Source: UKL13-2 sp038206765
GTDB taxonomy: Bacteria > Pseudomonadota > Gammaproteobacteria > Burkholderiales > Usitatibacteraceae
Assembly: GCA_038206765.1 (NCBI GenBank)
Contig: JBBRAM010000013.1
Coordinates: 1-64,000, forward strand
Reading direction: 5' to 3'
Length of the DNA: 64,000 bases
The notes under the pieces are model-generated. The model searched no databases. It was not told where the DNA came from and was given only the letters and a program-made list of their open reading frames with translations. The stretch's first letter is position 1. Every line of letters begins with the position of its first letter. The position numbers and the translations under genes were made by a program. Shown here piece after piece: positions 32,174-41,120 of this stretch.

Positions 32174-32878
32174 ATGAAAAAAATGATGCTGGTAGTCAGG
32201 TTAGTAGCGACGATCTTGCTGATCCCTCTTGCGGAAGCGCAGACCCAATCGCAACCCCAATCTCCGAAGACGTCAATCGCGAAGCCAGATGCCGCAAAAC
32301 TCGACACGTCTAAACTCACGATCACCACCTACGCCCGCGAGCATGGTTTCAGCAAATGTGCGTCGGCGGTGGAACTTGCCGAACGAAATTTATTGGGAAA
32401 TAGTGAATATACATTTCGCGCTTATCTACCGCCAATGCCGCCAAAGGCCAGTCCCAATGCGGAGTTTGGGCTTTTTAGCGTGATTGTTGATTCCCGAAAA
32501 ATTGATCGCAACTCCAATGCCGGCAATCCGACCCGTGCCACGCTAAATTTGACCGTCAACCTCAAGCAAACTAATAGTTCCGGCTCAGCCCTGTGCTCCA
32601 CAATCTACGAACAAACCATGTATCACAACGCCACCTGCGATACCGTCGCCGCGCAAATGGCACCGAACGCCCGCACTACCGGCAGCGCTAGCATTGGCTC
32701 AGTATTGGTGGAGATCTCCGATACGCTATCGCTGACGTTAATCCCCGTTGGCGCAGCGCAATGCATCACCATCATTAAAGAAGCAGCGTTTGATGTCCCC
32801 ACGAAAAATGTGCTCGTAAAAGCGGGGAACCCGGCTCTCGTTGCGCCAGCTGCAGCCGTCAAGTCAGGCAAGCCTTAA
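32174..32878 (+). CDS. Secreted hypothetical protein with four cysteines
   Basis: The 234-residue product has a signal peptide (MKKMMLVVRLVATILLIPLA, cleavage near EAQ) and then a Gln/Pro/Lys-rich linker. The mature domain has cysteines near FSKCASAVEL, ALCSTIY, NATCDTVAAQ and AAQCITII, enough for two disulphides, which fits a periplasmic or surface protein. The C-terminus is Ala/Val/Pro-rich. I do not recognise the family. It follows the Omp85 gene by 69 bp on the same strand and may be the last member of the adhesin unit or a separate gene. Confidence 0.68.
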   Translation: MKKMMLVVRLVATILLIPLAEAQTQSQPQSPKTSIAKPDAAKLDTSKLTITTYAREHGFSKCASAVELAERNLLGNSEYTFRAYLPPMPPKASPNAEFGLFSVIVDSRKIDRNSNAGNPTRATLNLTVNLKQTNSSGSALCSTIYEQTMYHNATCDTVAAQMAPNARTTGSASIGSVLVEISDTLSLTLIPVGAAQCITIIKEAAFDVPTKNVLVKAGNPALVAPAAAVKSGKP

Positions 32879-33033
32879 CGTCATCAACCTGTTTGCATTA
32901 TTACCAGCGGCAAACGCGGCTTATTATGTTTGGCGCAAGTGCAGGTTACGTGTCCAGTTTCAAAAACGGCACGACCGTTTAGGCTACAACACCTATGCGT
33001 AAGAAAATGAATGGATTACTGTTTTGGCGATTT

Positions 33034-33073
33034 AATCTGCTTTGAGTCAATCTGCTTTGAGTCAATCTGCTTT
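33034..33073. repeat. 15-bp tandem repeat, 2.7 units
   Basis: AATCTGCTTTGAGTC occurs twice exactly (33034-33048, 33049-33063) and a third partial copy AATCTGCTTT follows. It lies between the secreted protein and the NDH-2 gene end, outside any gene. Confidence 0.8.
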
Positions 33074-33131
33074 ATTTACTGCAGCCCAGCCCTATGCGCC
33101 AGAAAATCAGCGTATGACGATATAAACTTCG

Positions 33132-34451
33132 TCATTCTTTTTTGTTCGGGAAATCCATCTGCTCACCGCTACGATCGAAGCGCAAGTGCGTAATGTCCGT
33201 GCGAAAAAACATACCCCAAGTCCATTCGACGTAAATGCGAACTTTCCGTCCTAACGTGGGCATCAACATCAGGTAGTACGCCCGCCAGATAAGCCACGCA
33301 ATTAGCCCCGAGACAGGAATGCCAAACACCAGCGCCACACCGCGCATATGGCCCAGTGTCGCCATCATGCCGCGCGATTGATAGTTGAGTGGCAAGGCTT
33401 CTTTGCCTGAAATGGCCGCAATTATATTGGCGGCAACACATTTACCTTCTTGGCTGGCGAACTGGGCGGTTGGCGGCGCAGGCTGATTATTGTGGGCGTT
33501 TATGGTTAACGCACAGTCACCGATTGCCCACAAATTGGGGTGGCCGGGCAGACGCATATCCGGATTGGTCACAATGCGACCGCGCTCAAGTTGGATACCT
33601 GATTCATCGGCCAGCAATTGCGCCAGCGCGTTCGGTCGTGTGCCTATGGTCGAAATGACTGTGCCCGCATCGAGCATCAAGCCATTGCTCAGCACGATAC
33701 CGGTTTCGTTTACCGATGCCGCGCCTAAATTCAAATGAATTTGCACGCCGCGTTGGGTCAATGATTTGTGCGCTTTTTGAGCCAACATTTCCGGCAGCTC
33801 CGGCAGCAGGCGCCCGATGTTTTGGATCATCGAGACGCCAAGCTCAGTCGCTTTTACGCCTGGGTAAAAGGAAATAATGCTGCGCAAACAGTCCATCAAT
33901 TCTCCCGCGACTTCACTGCCAGAAAATCCACCGCCAATCACTACAAAATGACCTAAGCGCTTACGCACGACAGGATCAACTTCGAGTTCTATTCTGGCCA
34001 ATCGCCGCAAAACTATGTTTCGGATATGGATTGCATCACCCACCGTCTTGAGGGGCAACGCAAACTCAGCCATACCGGGGATAAGATCCGTACGGGCGCG
34101 ATTGCCGAACGCGAATACCAGATGTTCAAAATTAAGCTTGGTCTCACCGGATAAACTATTCACGCTTAAAAACCGGCTCTCCAAATGGACTGCTGTTACT
34201 TGCCCCATCACAAATCGGCTACGCATTTTTGGGTCATCCAAGCGCAACACTTCTCGCAGCGGTGCCACAACTTGTGCCGGAAAAATGGACGCCCCCACAG
34301 CCTCTGCCAGCATGGGGTTGAAGGTCGTGTAACTATCTTCACTGACCATGACCAGGCGATAGCCAGCGGACAGCTTCTTCACAATCGACTTGGCCAACGC
34401 CGTACCAGCAAATCCACCGCCGACAACGACAATATTTTTTTCAGTTTCCAT
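33132..34451 (-). CDS. ndh: Type II NADH:quinone oxidoreductase (NDH-2)
   Basis: The 439-residue flavoprotein has two Rossmann nucleotide sites: IVVVGGGFAGTALA at the N-terminus for FAD and FVVIGGGFSGSEVAGEL near residue 165 for NADH. The FAD-closing motif NLWAIGDCALT and AQFASQEGKCVAANI follow. The C-terminal part (about 370-420) has a hydrophobic, aromatic amphipathic region (GLIAWLIWRAYYLML) that attaches NDH-2 to the inner membrane. It passes electrons from NADH to quinone without pumping protons. I start at the ATG at 34449-34451. It stands alone, divergent from nothing close; the OlsB-like gene upstream is on the same strand 158 bp away. Confidence 0.92.
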   Translation of the reverse strand: METEKNIVVVGGGFAGTALAKSIVKKLSAGYRLVMVSEDSYTTFNPMLAEAVGASIFPAQVVAPLREVLRLDDPKMRSRFVMGQVTAVHLESRFLSVNSLSGETKLNFEHLVFAFGNRARTDLIPGMAEFALPLKTVGDAIHIRNIVLRRLARIELEVDPVVRKRLGHFVVIGGGFSGSEVAGELMDCLRSIISFYPGVKATELGVSMIQNIGRLLPELPEMLAQKAHKSLTQRGVQIHLNLGAASVNETGIVLSNGLMLDAGTVISTIGTRPNALAQLLADESGIQLERGRIVTNPDMRLPGHPNLWAIGDCALTINAHNNQPAPPTAQFASQEGKCVAANIIAAISGKEALPLNYQSRGMMATLGHMRGVALVFGIPVSGLIAWLIWRAYYLMLMPTLGRKVRIYVEWTWGMFFRTDITHLRFDRSGEQMDFPNKKE

Positions 34452-34609
34452 CACGGTCCAATAGTTTGAGGAGCATTTAAATCACCGGTGAATAAGCCCG
34501 CGTCACTGGCACGTTCAACTTCGCAAGTTGCAATTTAATTTTTGAACTTCACGCGCGACGCCCGACTCGTGACGCGTGACAACAACATCGGCATTCGAAA
34601 TCGATTACT

Positions 34610-35365
34610 CTAAGCCGTAAAGCGCCCGCGCCGCTGCAGCGCGACCACGTTAGGTGAACGCACATCAAGCATGGTCAGAAAATCAACGGTTTTGAACGCA
34701 CGATCAATCGCGGGCGGGCTACAGATCGATGCGCCCAACGCAAGATAAGCCGATAGTAATCGCGGAATCTTTGGCCTCTCAGCAGACGGGGGAGCAATAC
34801 ACTCAAAGCCGGGCTGTGGAAGCGTTTGCCAAGTTATTGGCGCCCAATTGGCGGACATCGCTTCATACGCGGCCACACCCAAAGCCTTGTCTTGACTGGT
34901 CAGTGAGCTACAGCCAATTAAATATCGCGCTCCCTGACTCTCCGCATAGCTAGCAATGCCTTTCCAAAGCAAATTGAGCACCGCGAAATTCCGATGTTCT
35001 GCGCTGATACAAGCGCGCCCCAGTTCTAGCATTTGCGCGCGCATCGGCTCAAACGGCCTGAAATCAAATTCGCGTTCGCTGTAATAGCCAAAATGTTGTT
35101 GTGCGTTCAAACCCGTTTGCATCCGATAAGTGCCGATTATCTCGCCCGTGCTGGTATGCTCCACAATCAAATGCCTGCAGACAGCATCAAAAGCGTCGGT
35201 GTCTAAACCGGCGTTGAATGACTCTGCCAACCCCTCATTGAGTTCCAGATTAAATACCTCAAAGCGTAGCGTCTGCGCGCCTTGGATCTCGGCAAGCGTG
35301 GTTGCCAATCGTGCGCCGTAAGCTGAATTGGTGGACGATTTACTGCCGGTTGCGGTAGTGATCAT
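34610..35365 (-). CDS. OlsB-like GNAT acyltransferase (ornithine-lipid / hemolysin-like)
   Basis: The 251-residue protein matches the COG3176/OlsB type: LRFEVFNLELNEG at the N-terminus, CRHLIVEHTSTGEIIGTYRM, then ELGRACISAEHRN and the final LLSAYLALGASICSPPAIDRAFKTVDFLTMLD. OlsB moves a 3-hydroxyacyl group from acyl carrier protein to an amino acid, the first step in ornithine-lipid synthesis. Homologues may use other amino acids. OlsA is not adjacent. The gene is divergent from an operon of alpha/beta hydrolase, DedA and ATP-grasp proteins, which could belong to the same lipid pathway. Confidence 0.82.
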   Translation of the reverse strand: MITTATGSKSSTNSAYGARLATTLAEIQGAQTLRFEVFNLELNEGLAESFNAGLDTDAFDAVCRHLIVEHTSTGEIIGTYRMQTGLNAQQHFGYYSEREFDFRPFEPMRAQMLELGRACISAEHRNFAVLNLLWKGIASYAESQGARYLIGCSSLTSQDKALGVAAYEAMSANWAPITWQTLPQPGFECIAPPSAERPKIPRLLSAYLALGASICSPPAIDRAFKTVDFLTMLDVRSPNVVALQRRGRFTA

Positions 35366-35612
35366 TGGGTGGCCATCGTTAAATTTAGGATCAAATTTAA
35401 CATCAAATTTTGCGATTACAATTTCATTTTCGATTGATTGTGTTTAGTTGAGAAAATTTGAAATTTTTTCCCATAATATATGTGTCGCAACAAACGCTCG
35501 GAACTTACGGCTTTCTGTAAGGGCCGAATCATTCGGGCGACACATTTGATGTGATGGATAAAGCGAGCAACATAAGGACAAGCAGACGTACCAATGCCAT
35601 GCTCTTGAAAAA

Positions 35613-36563
35613 ATGACAGCGACAGAACGACAAAAACAGATCAGCAAACAAACCGGCAAATGGTTGGTGAGCCGGCGCGATCATATGCCTGCTCGCGGCA
35701 AATTATGGAGCGCGGTTAGCGTAATTTTGGCCCTACTGGGGTGTTCCGTACCGGGACCGCGCGCCGACGAATCGGCTACCGACAAGCTGCGCGAACAATT
35801 GCGAATCAATGTGGAGACAGCGCCCGACAAAACCGTGCGGCAACTAAGTATTCTACGAGCCGGTGTCGTCAATGGGCCATTGCTTATTCTGGTCCATGGC
35901 ACGCCCGGAGAAGCGACTGGCTGGGCGGATTATCTACTCGATCCGCCAAAAGGCATGGAAGTAATCGCCGTAGATCGATTGGGCTTTGGACAGAGCGGTC
36001 CGGACGGGGCTGTGACCAGTTTAGCGGCGCAAGCCGAAGCGGTTGCAGCATTGTTGCCAAAGGATGGGCGTCAAGTTGTGTTGCTGGGGCATTCGCTTGG
36101 CGGGCCCATCGTTGCGCAACTCGCGGCCACCCATCCTGCTCGTATCAGCGCAGTGGTATTACTCGCCGCATCGCTTGATCCGGCGCTTGAATCGATCCAC
36201 CCGGTGCAATGGGTTGGAGCATGGGCACCGGTGCGTTTTTTTCTGCCGCGCGCGATGCGCAACGCCAATGCGGAGCTCATCGCCCACAAGGTCGAGCTAC
36301 AAAAACTGGCGGCCTTGTTGCCCGCTATTCGCGCGAAAATCATTATCGTTCACGGCACCAATGATGACCTCGTCCCAGTTGCCAACGTTGCATACATGCA
36401 AACGCAACTCACGGGAGCCGCTTGCGTTAAAACGGTGTTGTTGGAGGGGCGAAACCATTTTTTGCCATGGAATTCAGTTGATGTCGTGCGCAATGCGATT
36501 CTCCAGGCCGAAATGAACACTGGTGACGTAAAAAATAGTGCAGCAGCAAAGGAAAAGTGTTGA
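35613..36563 (+). CDS. Alpha/beta hydrolase, probable lipoprotein
   Basis: The 316-residue protein has a hydrophobic leader ending in a lipobox (LALLGC), so it is probably anchored to a membrane facing the periplasm. The hydrolase core shows LILVHGTPGEATGWADYLL, nucleophile Ser161 in GHSLGG, an acid in HGTNDDLVP and a His in EGRNHFLPW. The start is uncertain: ATG 35613 puts 24 residues before the leader, while ATG 35685 puts it at the N-terminus as a normal signal peptide. Neither has a strong Shine-Dalgarno. The stop overlaps the DedA start. Substrate unknown; a lipid ester is plausible from context. Confidence 0.85.
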   Translation: MTATERQKQISKQTGKWLVSRRDHMPARGKLWSAVSVILALLGCSVPGPRADESATDKLREQLRINVETAPDKTVRQLSILRAGVVNGPLLILVHGTPGEATGWADYLLDPPKGMEVIAVDRLGFGQSGPDGAVTSLAAQAEAVAALLPKDGRQVVLLGHSLGGPIVAQLAATHPARISAVVLLAASLDPALESIHPVQWVGAWAPVRFFLPRAMRNANAELIAHKVELQKLAALLPAIRAKIIIVHGTNDDLVPVANVAYMQTQLTGAACVKTVLLEGRNHFLPWNSVDVVRNAILQAEMNTGDVKNSAAAKEKC

Positions 36564-37282
36564 ACGCTTTCGCGCATGTTTCCGATTGGCACACGCTAAG
36601 CATGACCTTTAAAGACGCCTTGGCGGGCATGGCTGACCCTTGGGTGATTGCGGTGGCATTGGTGTTGACCACATTTTTGTTGGAGGATGTCGCCATTGCG
36701 GCGGGCGTCGCCCTAGCCGTACAGGGCGCCATTTCATGGAGCCTATCGCTGGTAGCAGTTGCGGGCGGCATCGCGCTGGGCGATATTGGCTTGTACGCGC
36801 TCGGGGTCGCGGCAACCCACGTGCCTTGGTTGCGACGGCGATACGTCAACGAAAAAGCCGATTGGGGACGCGCGCAATTGCAGCGACGATTGTCGAGCGC
36901 AATTTTACTGGCACGGGTGATACCTGGCCTGCGGTTAGTGACCTATACCGTAGCCGGCTTTGTCCGTGTGCCGCTTGCGCCGTTTTGCGGATGGGTTGTG
37001 GTCGCCGTGGCGTTATGGACAGGCGGGTTATATCTGTTCAGCGTTGCGATTGGCCATGCGCTGTCTGAGGCGTTAGGCATTCCGTTGGCACTGGCGGCTG
37101 CGCTGCCGATTTTGCTTCTCGCGCTTGCGATACCCGTCTGTAGAACTTTTCAGAAATCCAGAAACCGCCGCATCAAGCCTGTAGCCAAGCCCTCGTCGGC
37201 TTCTGCTTCTGCGTCTGCTTCAGCGTCCGCGTCCGTCCCTTCTGCCACCTCGCCCTCCAATAGCGCCCCCCACCGAATATGA
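36557..37282 (+). CDS. DedA/VTT-family membrane protein
   Basis: The 241-residue product starts with GTG at 36557 (or TTG at 36560) after AAAGGA, overlapping the hydrolase gene. It has the DedA features: a re-entrant acidic helix TTFLLEDVAIAAGVALA, then GDIGLYALG and the second re-entrant motif ARVIPGLRLVTYTVAGFVRVP. DedA proteins flip or move lipids and support membrane homeostasis. The C-terminal 40 residues are a basic segment and an odd Ser-Ala run encoded by a degenerate hexanucleotide repeat (about 37195-37245). The stop overlaps the ATP-grasp gene (ATGA at 37279-37282). Confidence 0.86.
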   Translation: MLNAFAHVSDWHTLSMTFKDALAGMADPWVIAVALVLTTFLLEDVAIAAGVALAVQGAISWSLSLVAVAGGIALGDIGLYALGVAATHVPWLRRRYVNEKADWGRAQLQRRLSSAILLARVIPGLRLVTYTVAGFVRVPLAPFCGWVVVAVALWTGGLYLFSVAIGHALSEALGIPLALAAALPILLLALAIPVCRTFQKSRNRRIKPVAKPSSASASASASASASVPSATSPSNSAPHRI

Positions 37283-38460
37283 CGCAACCTATCGCAACAT
37301 TATTGAAGCATGCTGATGTTAGCAGCGTGTCAATGCAAAATCCGTGGCGACCCGCCACTGCACCGCACCAAGGCATGCCACCACTCGCCGTGGACGGTGC
37401 GCAATTGAGTTTTTTTGAGTTCTGGCCAATGTGGGCGTTTTATCCGCCAATCGCTCTTTATGCCGCCTGGTTGATGTTACGTTACCGAAGTATTTTATTG
37501 CCAACCGTTGCCAACCCGTCGTTCCCCGGTGGCGGATTTTTTGGTGAATCCAAAGCTGAAATTCTCAAGATGGCGGTGCAACATGCGCCAGAATGGGTGG
37601 CTCCTTTTGTGCAAATTAATTTGCCAGCCGCGCCGGGAAATGATCCTGCGTCAGAATGCAATGCCGCCTTGGTCGCAATGGCCGATGCCAACATTGGACT
37701 TCCTGTCGTCGCCAAGCCTGATCTGGGCTGCCGCGGCGCCGGTGTTAAGTTGATGCGATCCCGTGCCGATCTGCACGCCTATCTTGCCGCATTCCCGCGC
37801 GGAGCCAGCTTGGTGTTACAAAAACTGGTTCCGTTTGAGGGGGAAGCGGGTATTTTTTATGTGCGACATCCCGGCAATCCCCATGGAAAAATTATTTCCA
37901 TCACGCTCAAATATTTCCCTTATGTGACTGGCGACGGTGTGCGTACGTTGCGCCAGCTAATCGTTGCCGACCCGCGCGCTGGGCGGCTCCCTCATTTGTA
38001 CCTGACCCGACATGCCGCCAAGTTGGACAGCGTCCCCAATGTAGGCGAACCGATTCGCTTGGCGTTCGCGGGCAGCCATAGCCGCGGCGCAATTTTTCGT
38101 AACGGGACGTCACTGGTGACACCGGACATGGAAGCGCGGTTTGACGCAATTTCACAAAGCCTGCCGGAGTTTTATTTTGGTCGCTTTGATGTACGTTTTG
38201 CCGACTTTGCCGATGTCCAACGCGGCGAAGGGTTTACGATTGTCGAGGTCAACGGTGCAGGCGCTGAAAGCACACATATCTGGGATCGCCGCACCGGACT
38301 TTTCGAGGCGTGGCGGGATTTGATGCGTCAATACCGCTGGCTCTATGAAATCGGTCATGCCAACCGCAAACGTGGTTTTGCAAACATGAGCGTGAAAGAA
38401 TTCTTGCGCGGCTATCGGCGGGAGAAATTCCTCACGCCGCAATACCCCGCCACCGATTGA
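37279..38460 (+). CDS. ATP-grasp protein (D-Ala-D-Ala-ligase-like)
   Basis: The 393-residue protein has an N-terminal part with one hydrophobic helix (FYPPIALYAAWLML, about 53-67), followed by an ATP-grasp fold. Visible elements are LPVVAKPDLGCRGAGVKLM (ATP-binding Lys and glycine loop), LVLQKLVPFEGEAGIFYV and the metal-binding FTIVEVNGAGAESTHIWD (Glu and Asn). Such enzymes join a carboxylate to an amine or thiol with ATP. The substrate is unknown; the helix suggests membrane association. It is the last gene of the coupled hydrolase - DedA - ATP-grasp operon. A link to the divergent OlsB-like gene is inferred. Confidence 0.82.
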   Translation: MTQPIATLLKHADVSSVSMQNPWRPATAPHQGMPPLAVDGAQLSFFEFWPMWAFYPPIALYAAWLMLRYRSILLPTVANPSFPGGGFFGESKAEILKMAVQHAPEWVAPFVQINLPAAPGNDPASECNAALVAMADANIGLPVVAKPDLGCRGAGVKLMRSRADLHAYLAAFPRGASLVLQKLVPFEGEAGIFYVRHPGNPHGKIISITLKYFPYVTGDGVRTLRQLIVADPRAGRLPHLYLTRHAAKLDSVPNVGEPIRLAFAGSHSRGAIFRNGTSLVTPDMEARFDAISQSLPEFYFGRFDVRFADFADVQRGEGFTIVEVNGAGAESTHIWDRRTGLFEAWRDLMRQYRWLYEIGHANRKRGFANMSVKEFLRGYRREKFLTPQYPATD

Positions 38461-38638
38461 TCGCTCGTCAATCCAGCGATTGAATTTAACCAATTATTTC
38501 GATAAAAACCGATACGATCCTGTGCATTTGACCACCGTGCATTCTGCACTACGGATATTATTGTAAGGCTCAGCGAGCAAGCCCGACTACCCCGTAAACA
38601 GTTTTGACTCGTTTTTTTCACACTCAAAAGGCCAGTGC

Positions 38639-39235
38639 ATGACGCACGCTACAGCATCCAACCTATCATTCTCTATTGCAACCGACCCTGACGACGGCGC
38701 CATTGCTCTGATCGATTTCAATTGCGAGGTTATTGCGCAAGCAACTGGCCTCTTGAATCTTTTCGATTCACATAACGCCTCTGCATTTGCGGGCCCGGTT
38801 GGCGCACACCTTCGCCATGTCATTGAACACTATGACGCCTTACTTTCGCCCGCGATTGCCGGGTTCGTGGACTACGATTCACGCGTTCGTGATCGCGAAG
38901 TGGAACGTAGCACCGCACTCGCTCGGCGTCGCTTGCAAGCGCTTAGCCAACGTCTCGTTGCCAACAACGTGCCTCTAAAATCAGCGCTGCGTGTGCGCGG
39001 CTTGGGCGGCTTAGCGGGTGATTTCAATTTTACGATTTCATCCACGTTTGGGCGCGAGCTGGTTTTTGTCGCCAGCCATGCGCTGCACCACTACGCACTC
39101 TTGCGCCCCTATTGCCAAACGGCGGGTATACCTTTGGGTGTTGATTTTGGTAAGGCCCCCTCCACAGTTGCGCATGAACGCGCATCCGCCGCAAACCATG
39201 ATGATGGACGATCAACTGCAACATCCACATCTTAA
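38639..39235 (+). CDS. DinB-like putative metal-dependent protein
   Basis: The 198-residue product looks like a four-helix-bundle DinB/YfiT-type protein. The expected metal ligands are in HLRHVIEHYDALL near residue 65 and SHALHHYALL near residue 155; VDYDSRVRDREVE lies between. The C-terminus is disordered and Ala/Ser/Thr-rich. The family includes thiol-dependent transferases, but no substrate can be named. It is followed 12 bp later by the YHS gene and then a DoxX-like gene, all on the same strand, a likely operon with a redox or metal theme. Confidence 0.78.
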   Translation: MTHATASNLSFSIATDPDDGAIALIDFNCEVIAQATGLLNLFDSHNASAFAGPVGAHLRHVIEHYDALLSPAIAGFVDYDSRVRDREVERSTALARRRLQALSQRLVANNVPLKSALRVRGLGGLAGDFNFTISSTFGRELVFVASHALHHYALLRPYCQTAGIPLGVDFGKAPSTVAHERASAANHDDGRSTATSTS

Positions 39236-39247
39236 AAAGGAACTTCT

Positions 39248-39760
39248 ATGTCCACATTATTAACTCAAAATCGCCCCCAATCGTTGGTAGCGAAATTACT
39301 ATCAGCCTTCGCCACGGCTGTTTTTTTCGGCGTATTTGCGGGCACGGCCGCTGCTGCTTCGCTTCCTTCCAACACCTTAAAAACGGGGCTCTTCGGTGGC
39401 CGCACGGATACTGCCATTTTGGGTTATGACCCAGTTGCCTATTTCACTGCCGGCAAACCCGTAAAGGGCCAAGATGCTTTCGTGAGTGATTGGAATGGCG
39501 CGAAATGGAAATTCGCATCGCAGGCGAATCTTGATTTGTTTAAGGCCAGCCCTGAAAAATATGCGCCGCAATACGGCGGCTATTGTGCCTACGGCGTTGC
39601 CGTCGACAATCTCGTCACCATTGAGCCCGACAAATTCACGATTATTAACGGGAAGCTTTACCTGAATTACGACGCCGATATTCAGCAGAAATGGTTGAAA
39701 GACCCGGCGGGATACATCAAGCAAGCCGATAGCAAGTTTCAAGCTTTACTAAAAAAATAG
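39248..39760 (+). CDS. Exported YHS-domain protein
   Basis: The 170-residue protein has a signal peptide (about 1-36, ending GTAAAA). The YHS-like domain follows: LGYDPVAYFTAGKPVKGQDA, then KWKFASQANLDLFKASPEKYAPQYGGYCAYG and LYLNYDADIQQKW. YHS domains are linked to metal binding in transporters and monooxygenases, and the CAYGVA region supplies a Cys. An AAGGA Shine-Dalgarno supports the start. Flanked by the DinB-like and DoxX-like genes in one orientation. Confidence 0.9.
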   Translation: MSTLLTQNRPQSLVAKLLSAFATAVFFGVFAGTAAAASLPSNTLKTGLFGGRTDTAILGYDPVAYFTAGKPVKGQDAFVSDWNGAKWKFASQANLDLFKASPEKYAPQYGGYCAYGVAVDNLVTIEPDKFTIINGKLYLNYDADIQQKWLKDPAGYIKQADSKFQALLKK

Positions 39761-39807
39761 CCCTAAAAATAACGCAAAAAATTCACCACCCATCAGGGAG
39801 ATTCATC

Positions 39808-40302
39808 ATGTCTTGGTTACGACGTCACGGCCATTGGCTGCTCACAATTTTTGTTGCATTTGTGTTTATTCAATCGCTGTTTTTTAAATTCACCAATTCG
39901 CCTGAGACGATTTATATTTTTCAGGGAAAACTAGACCCTTGGGCGGCCACGCTGGGCTTCCCCGGCCTTTTTGCACCGGGCGGTATTTTCTCGGCACACG
40001 TGGTGGGCGTGTTTGAATTGATCGCATCAGTCCTAATTATTGCCGGTGCATTCTTGGCGACAAAGCGCTGGGTACAGGTGCTTGGCGCAGCGATGGGCAT
40101 GGGCGTCATTAGCGGTGCGATATTTTTTCACCTCTTCACGCCGCTTGGTGTGGCTGTTGTCAACACCGACGGCACGACTGACGGTGGCGAGCTGTTCATG
40201 CTGGCATGCGGCGTTTGGATTTCCTGCGCGATCTTGCTGTGGATTCGTCGCGAAATTTGGCTAAGCTGGCTGGCAAAGCTTGGCATTGGCAAGGCAGCAT
40301 AA
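39808..40302 (+). CDS. DoxX-like integral membrane protein
   Basis: The 164-residue product has four hydrophobic helices (about 10-28, 63-85, 90-110 and 130-150), with DoxX-like features such as FVFIQSLFFKFTNSPET after the first helix and HVVGVFELIASVLIIAG. DoxX-type proteins are linked to quinone or thiosulphate redox chemistry and, in some cases, oxidative stress, but many are uncharacterised. A GGGAGA Shine-Dalgarno precedes the ATG, 47 bp after the YHS stop. Confidence 0.8.
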   Translation: MSWLRRHGHWLLTIFVAFVFIQSLFFKFTNSPETIYIFQGKLDPWAATLGFPGLFAPGGIFSAHVVGVFELIASVLIIAGAFLATKRWVQVLGAAMGMGVISGAIFFHLFTPLGVAVVNTDGTTDGGELFMLACGVWISCAILLWIRREIWLSWLAKLGIGKAA

Positions 40303-41120
40303 TTTTTACTGATTTGTTACTGATGCAACCTCAAATTGGCTGACAGTAATGCCGTCAACTTAAACATTGGCATCGACCACGCGCTCAAATGCCCACATCC
40401 TGTTTGCAATGCCAATCCGCTTCGTAACCATGGCCGCAAAACATCATTGTAAAAAATGCATGAAGAGGCCCGTTGTGGTTAACCAACCGTCGCGATTGGG
40501 CACACCGCGTCGAAAGGTCAGCTCGTAACTTTATTCGCGTTGTCACGAATGTGGAATGAGCTGCGGAATGAGCTTTGTGACGACCTTTGTGACGACCTTT
40601 GTGACAAGATTTGTGCAAAATTCTCTGTTTATTCGCGGCAAGTAACGCGGACCCAAGCGCATTTCTTGGCACCTCAAAATCCGAAGCTCGAAATTCGAAT
40701 CTCAAAATACGGTCAACATCTTGGGCCCGCCTCTTATTGACTAACTATTGGATATTTGACCGCAGCTTGGCGCGACTTCAAACCGCGCATTGCCGAATTT
40801 CTTTATCAGCGTTTGACGAGATTTCGGGCCGGAATGATTTCACGCCCTGCGTTGTTCGGTTTGCACATATATCCATAAAGACCCAGCATCCATGCGGGTT
40901 TTCATCAAGGTAGGGGTCAAGGCGCGCGCTTGATTTACTGCCCAGCTAGCCAGTTCTGCCTGATCGGCCGGAACACCGCTTAATGACCTGTCATCAAACT
41001 TTTACAGCATTGATATAAATTAATTAAGTTGCGAAATTAACGTAAGTTTTCAATTCACGTAACGACTATTAAGGCATCAGGCGCTAATAAAAGCCTTAAC
41101 GTTTACAGTACGGAGTGTTT
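40303..41120. other. Gene-poor 0.8-kb stretch upstream of bdhA
   Basis: I find no supported gene in these 818 bp. The only structured element is the 12-bp tandem repeat at 40573-40608. Short open frames here are made of repeat or have no ribosome binding site. The bdhA promoter probably lies in the AT-rich part near 41000-41060. Confidence 0.5.
40573..40608. repeat. 12-bp tandem repeat, three units
   Basis: CTTTGTGACGAC occurs twice exactly and is followed by CTTTGTGACAAG and a partial fourth copy (ATTTGTG). The core TGTGACG is shared with the 12-bp repeat at 59365-59412. Confidence 0.82.

Noticed and set aside
40540..40740. Small frame with repeated LCDD residues
   Set aside because: It is a translation of the 12-bp tandem repeat with no start signal.
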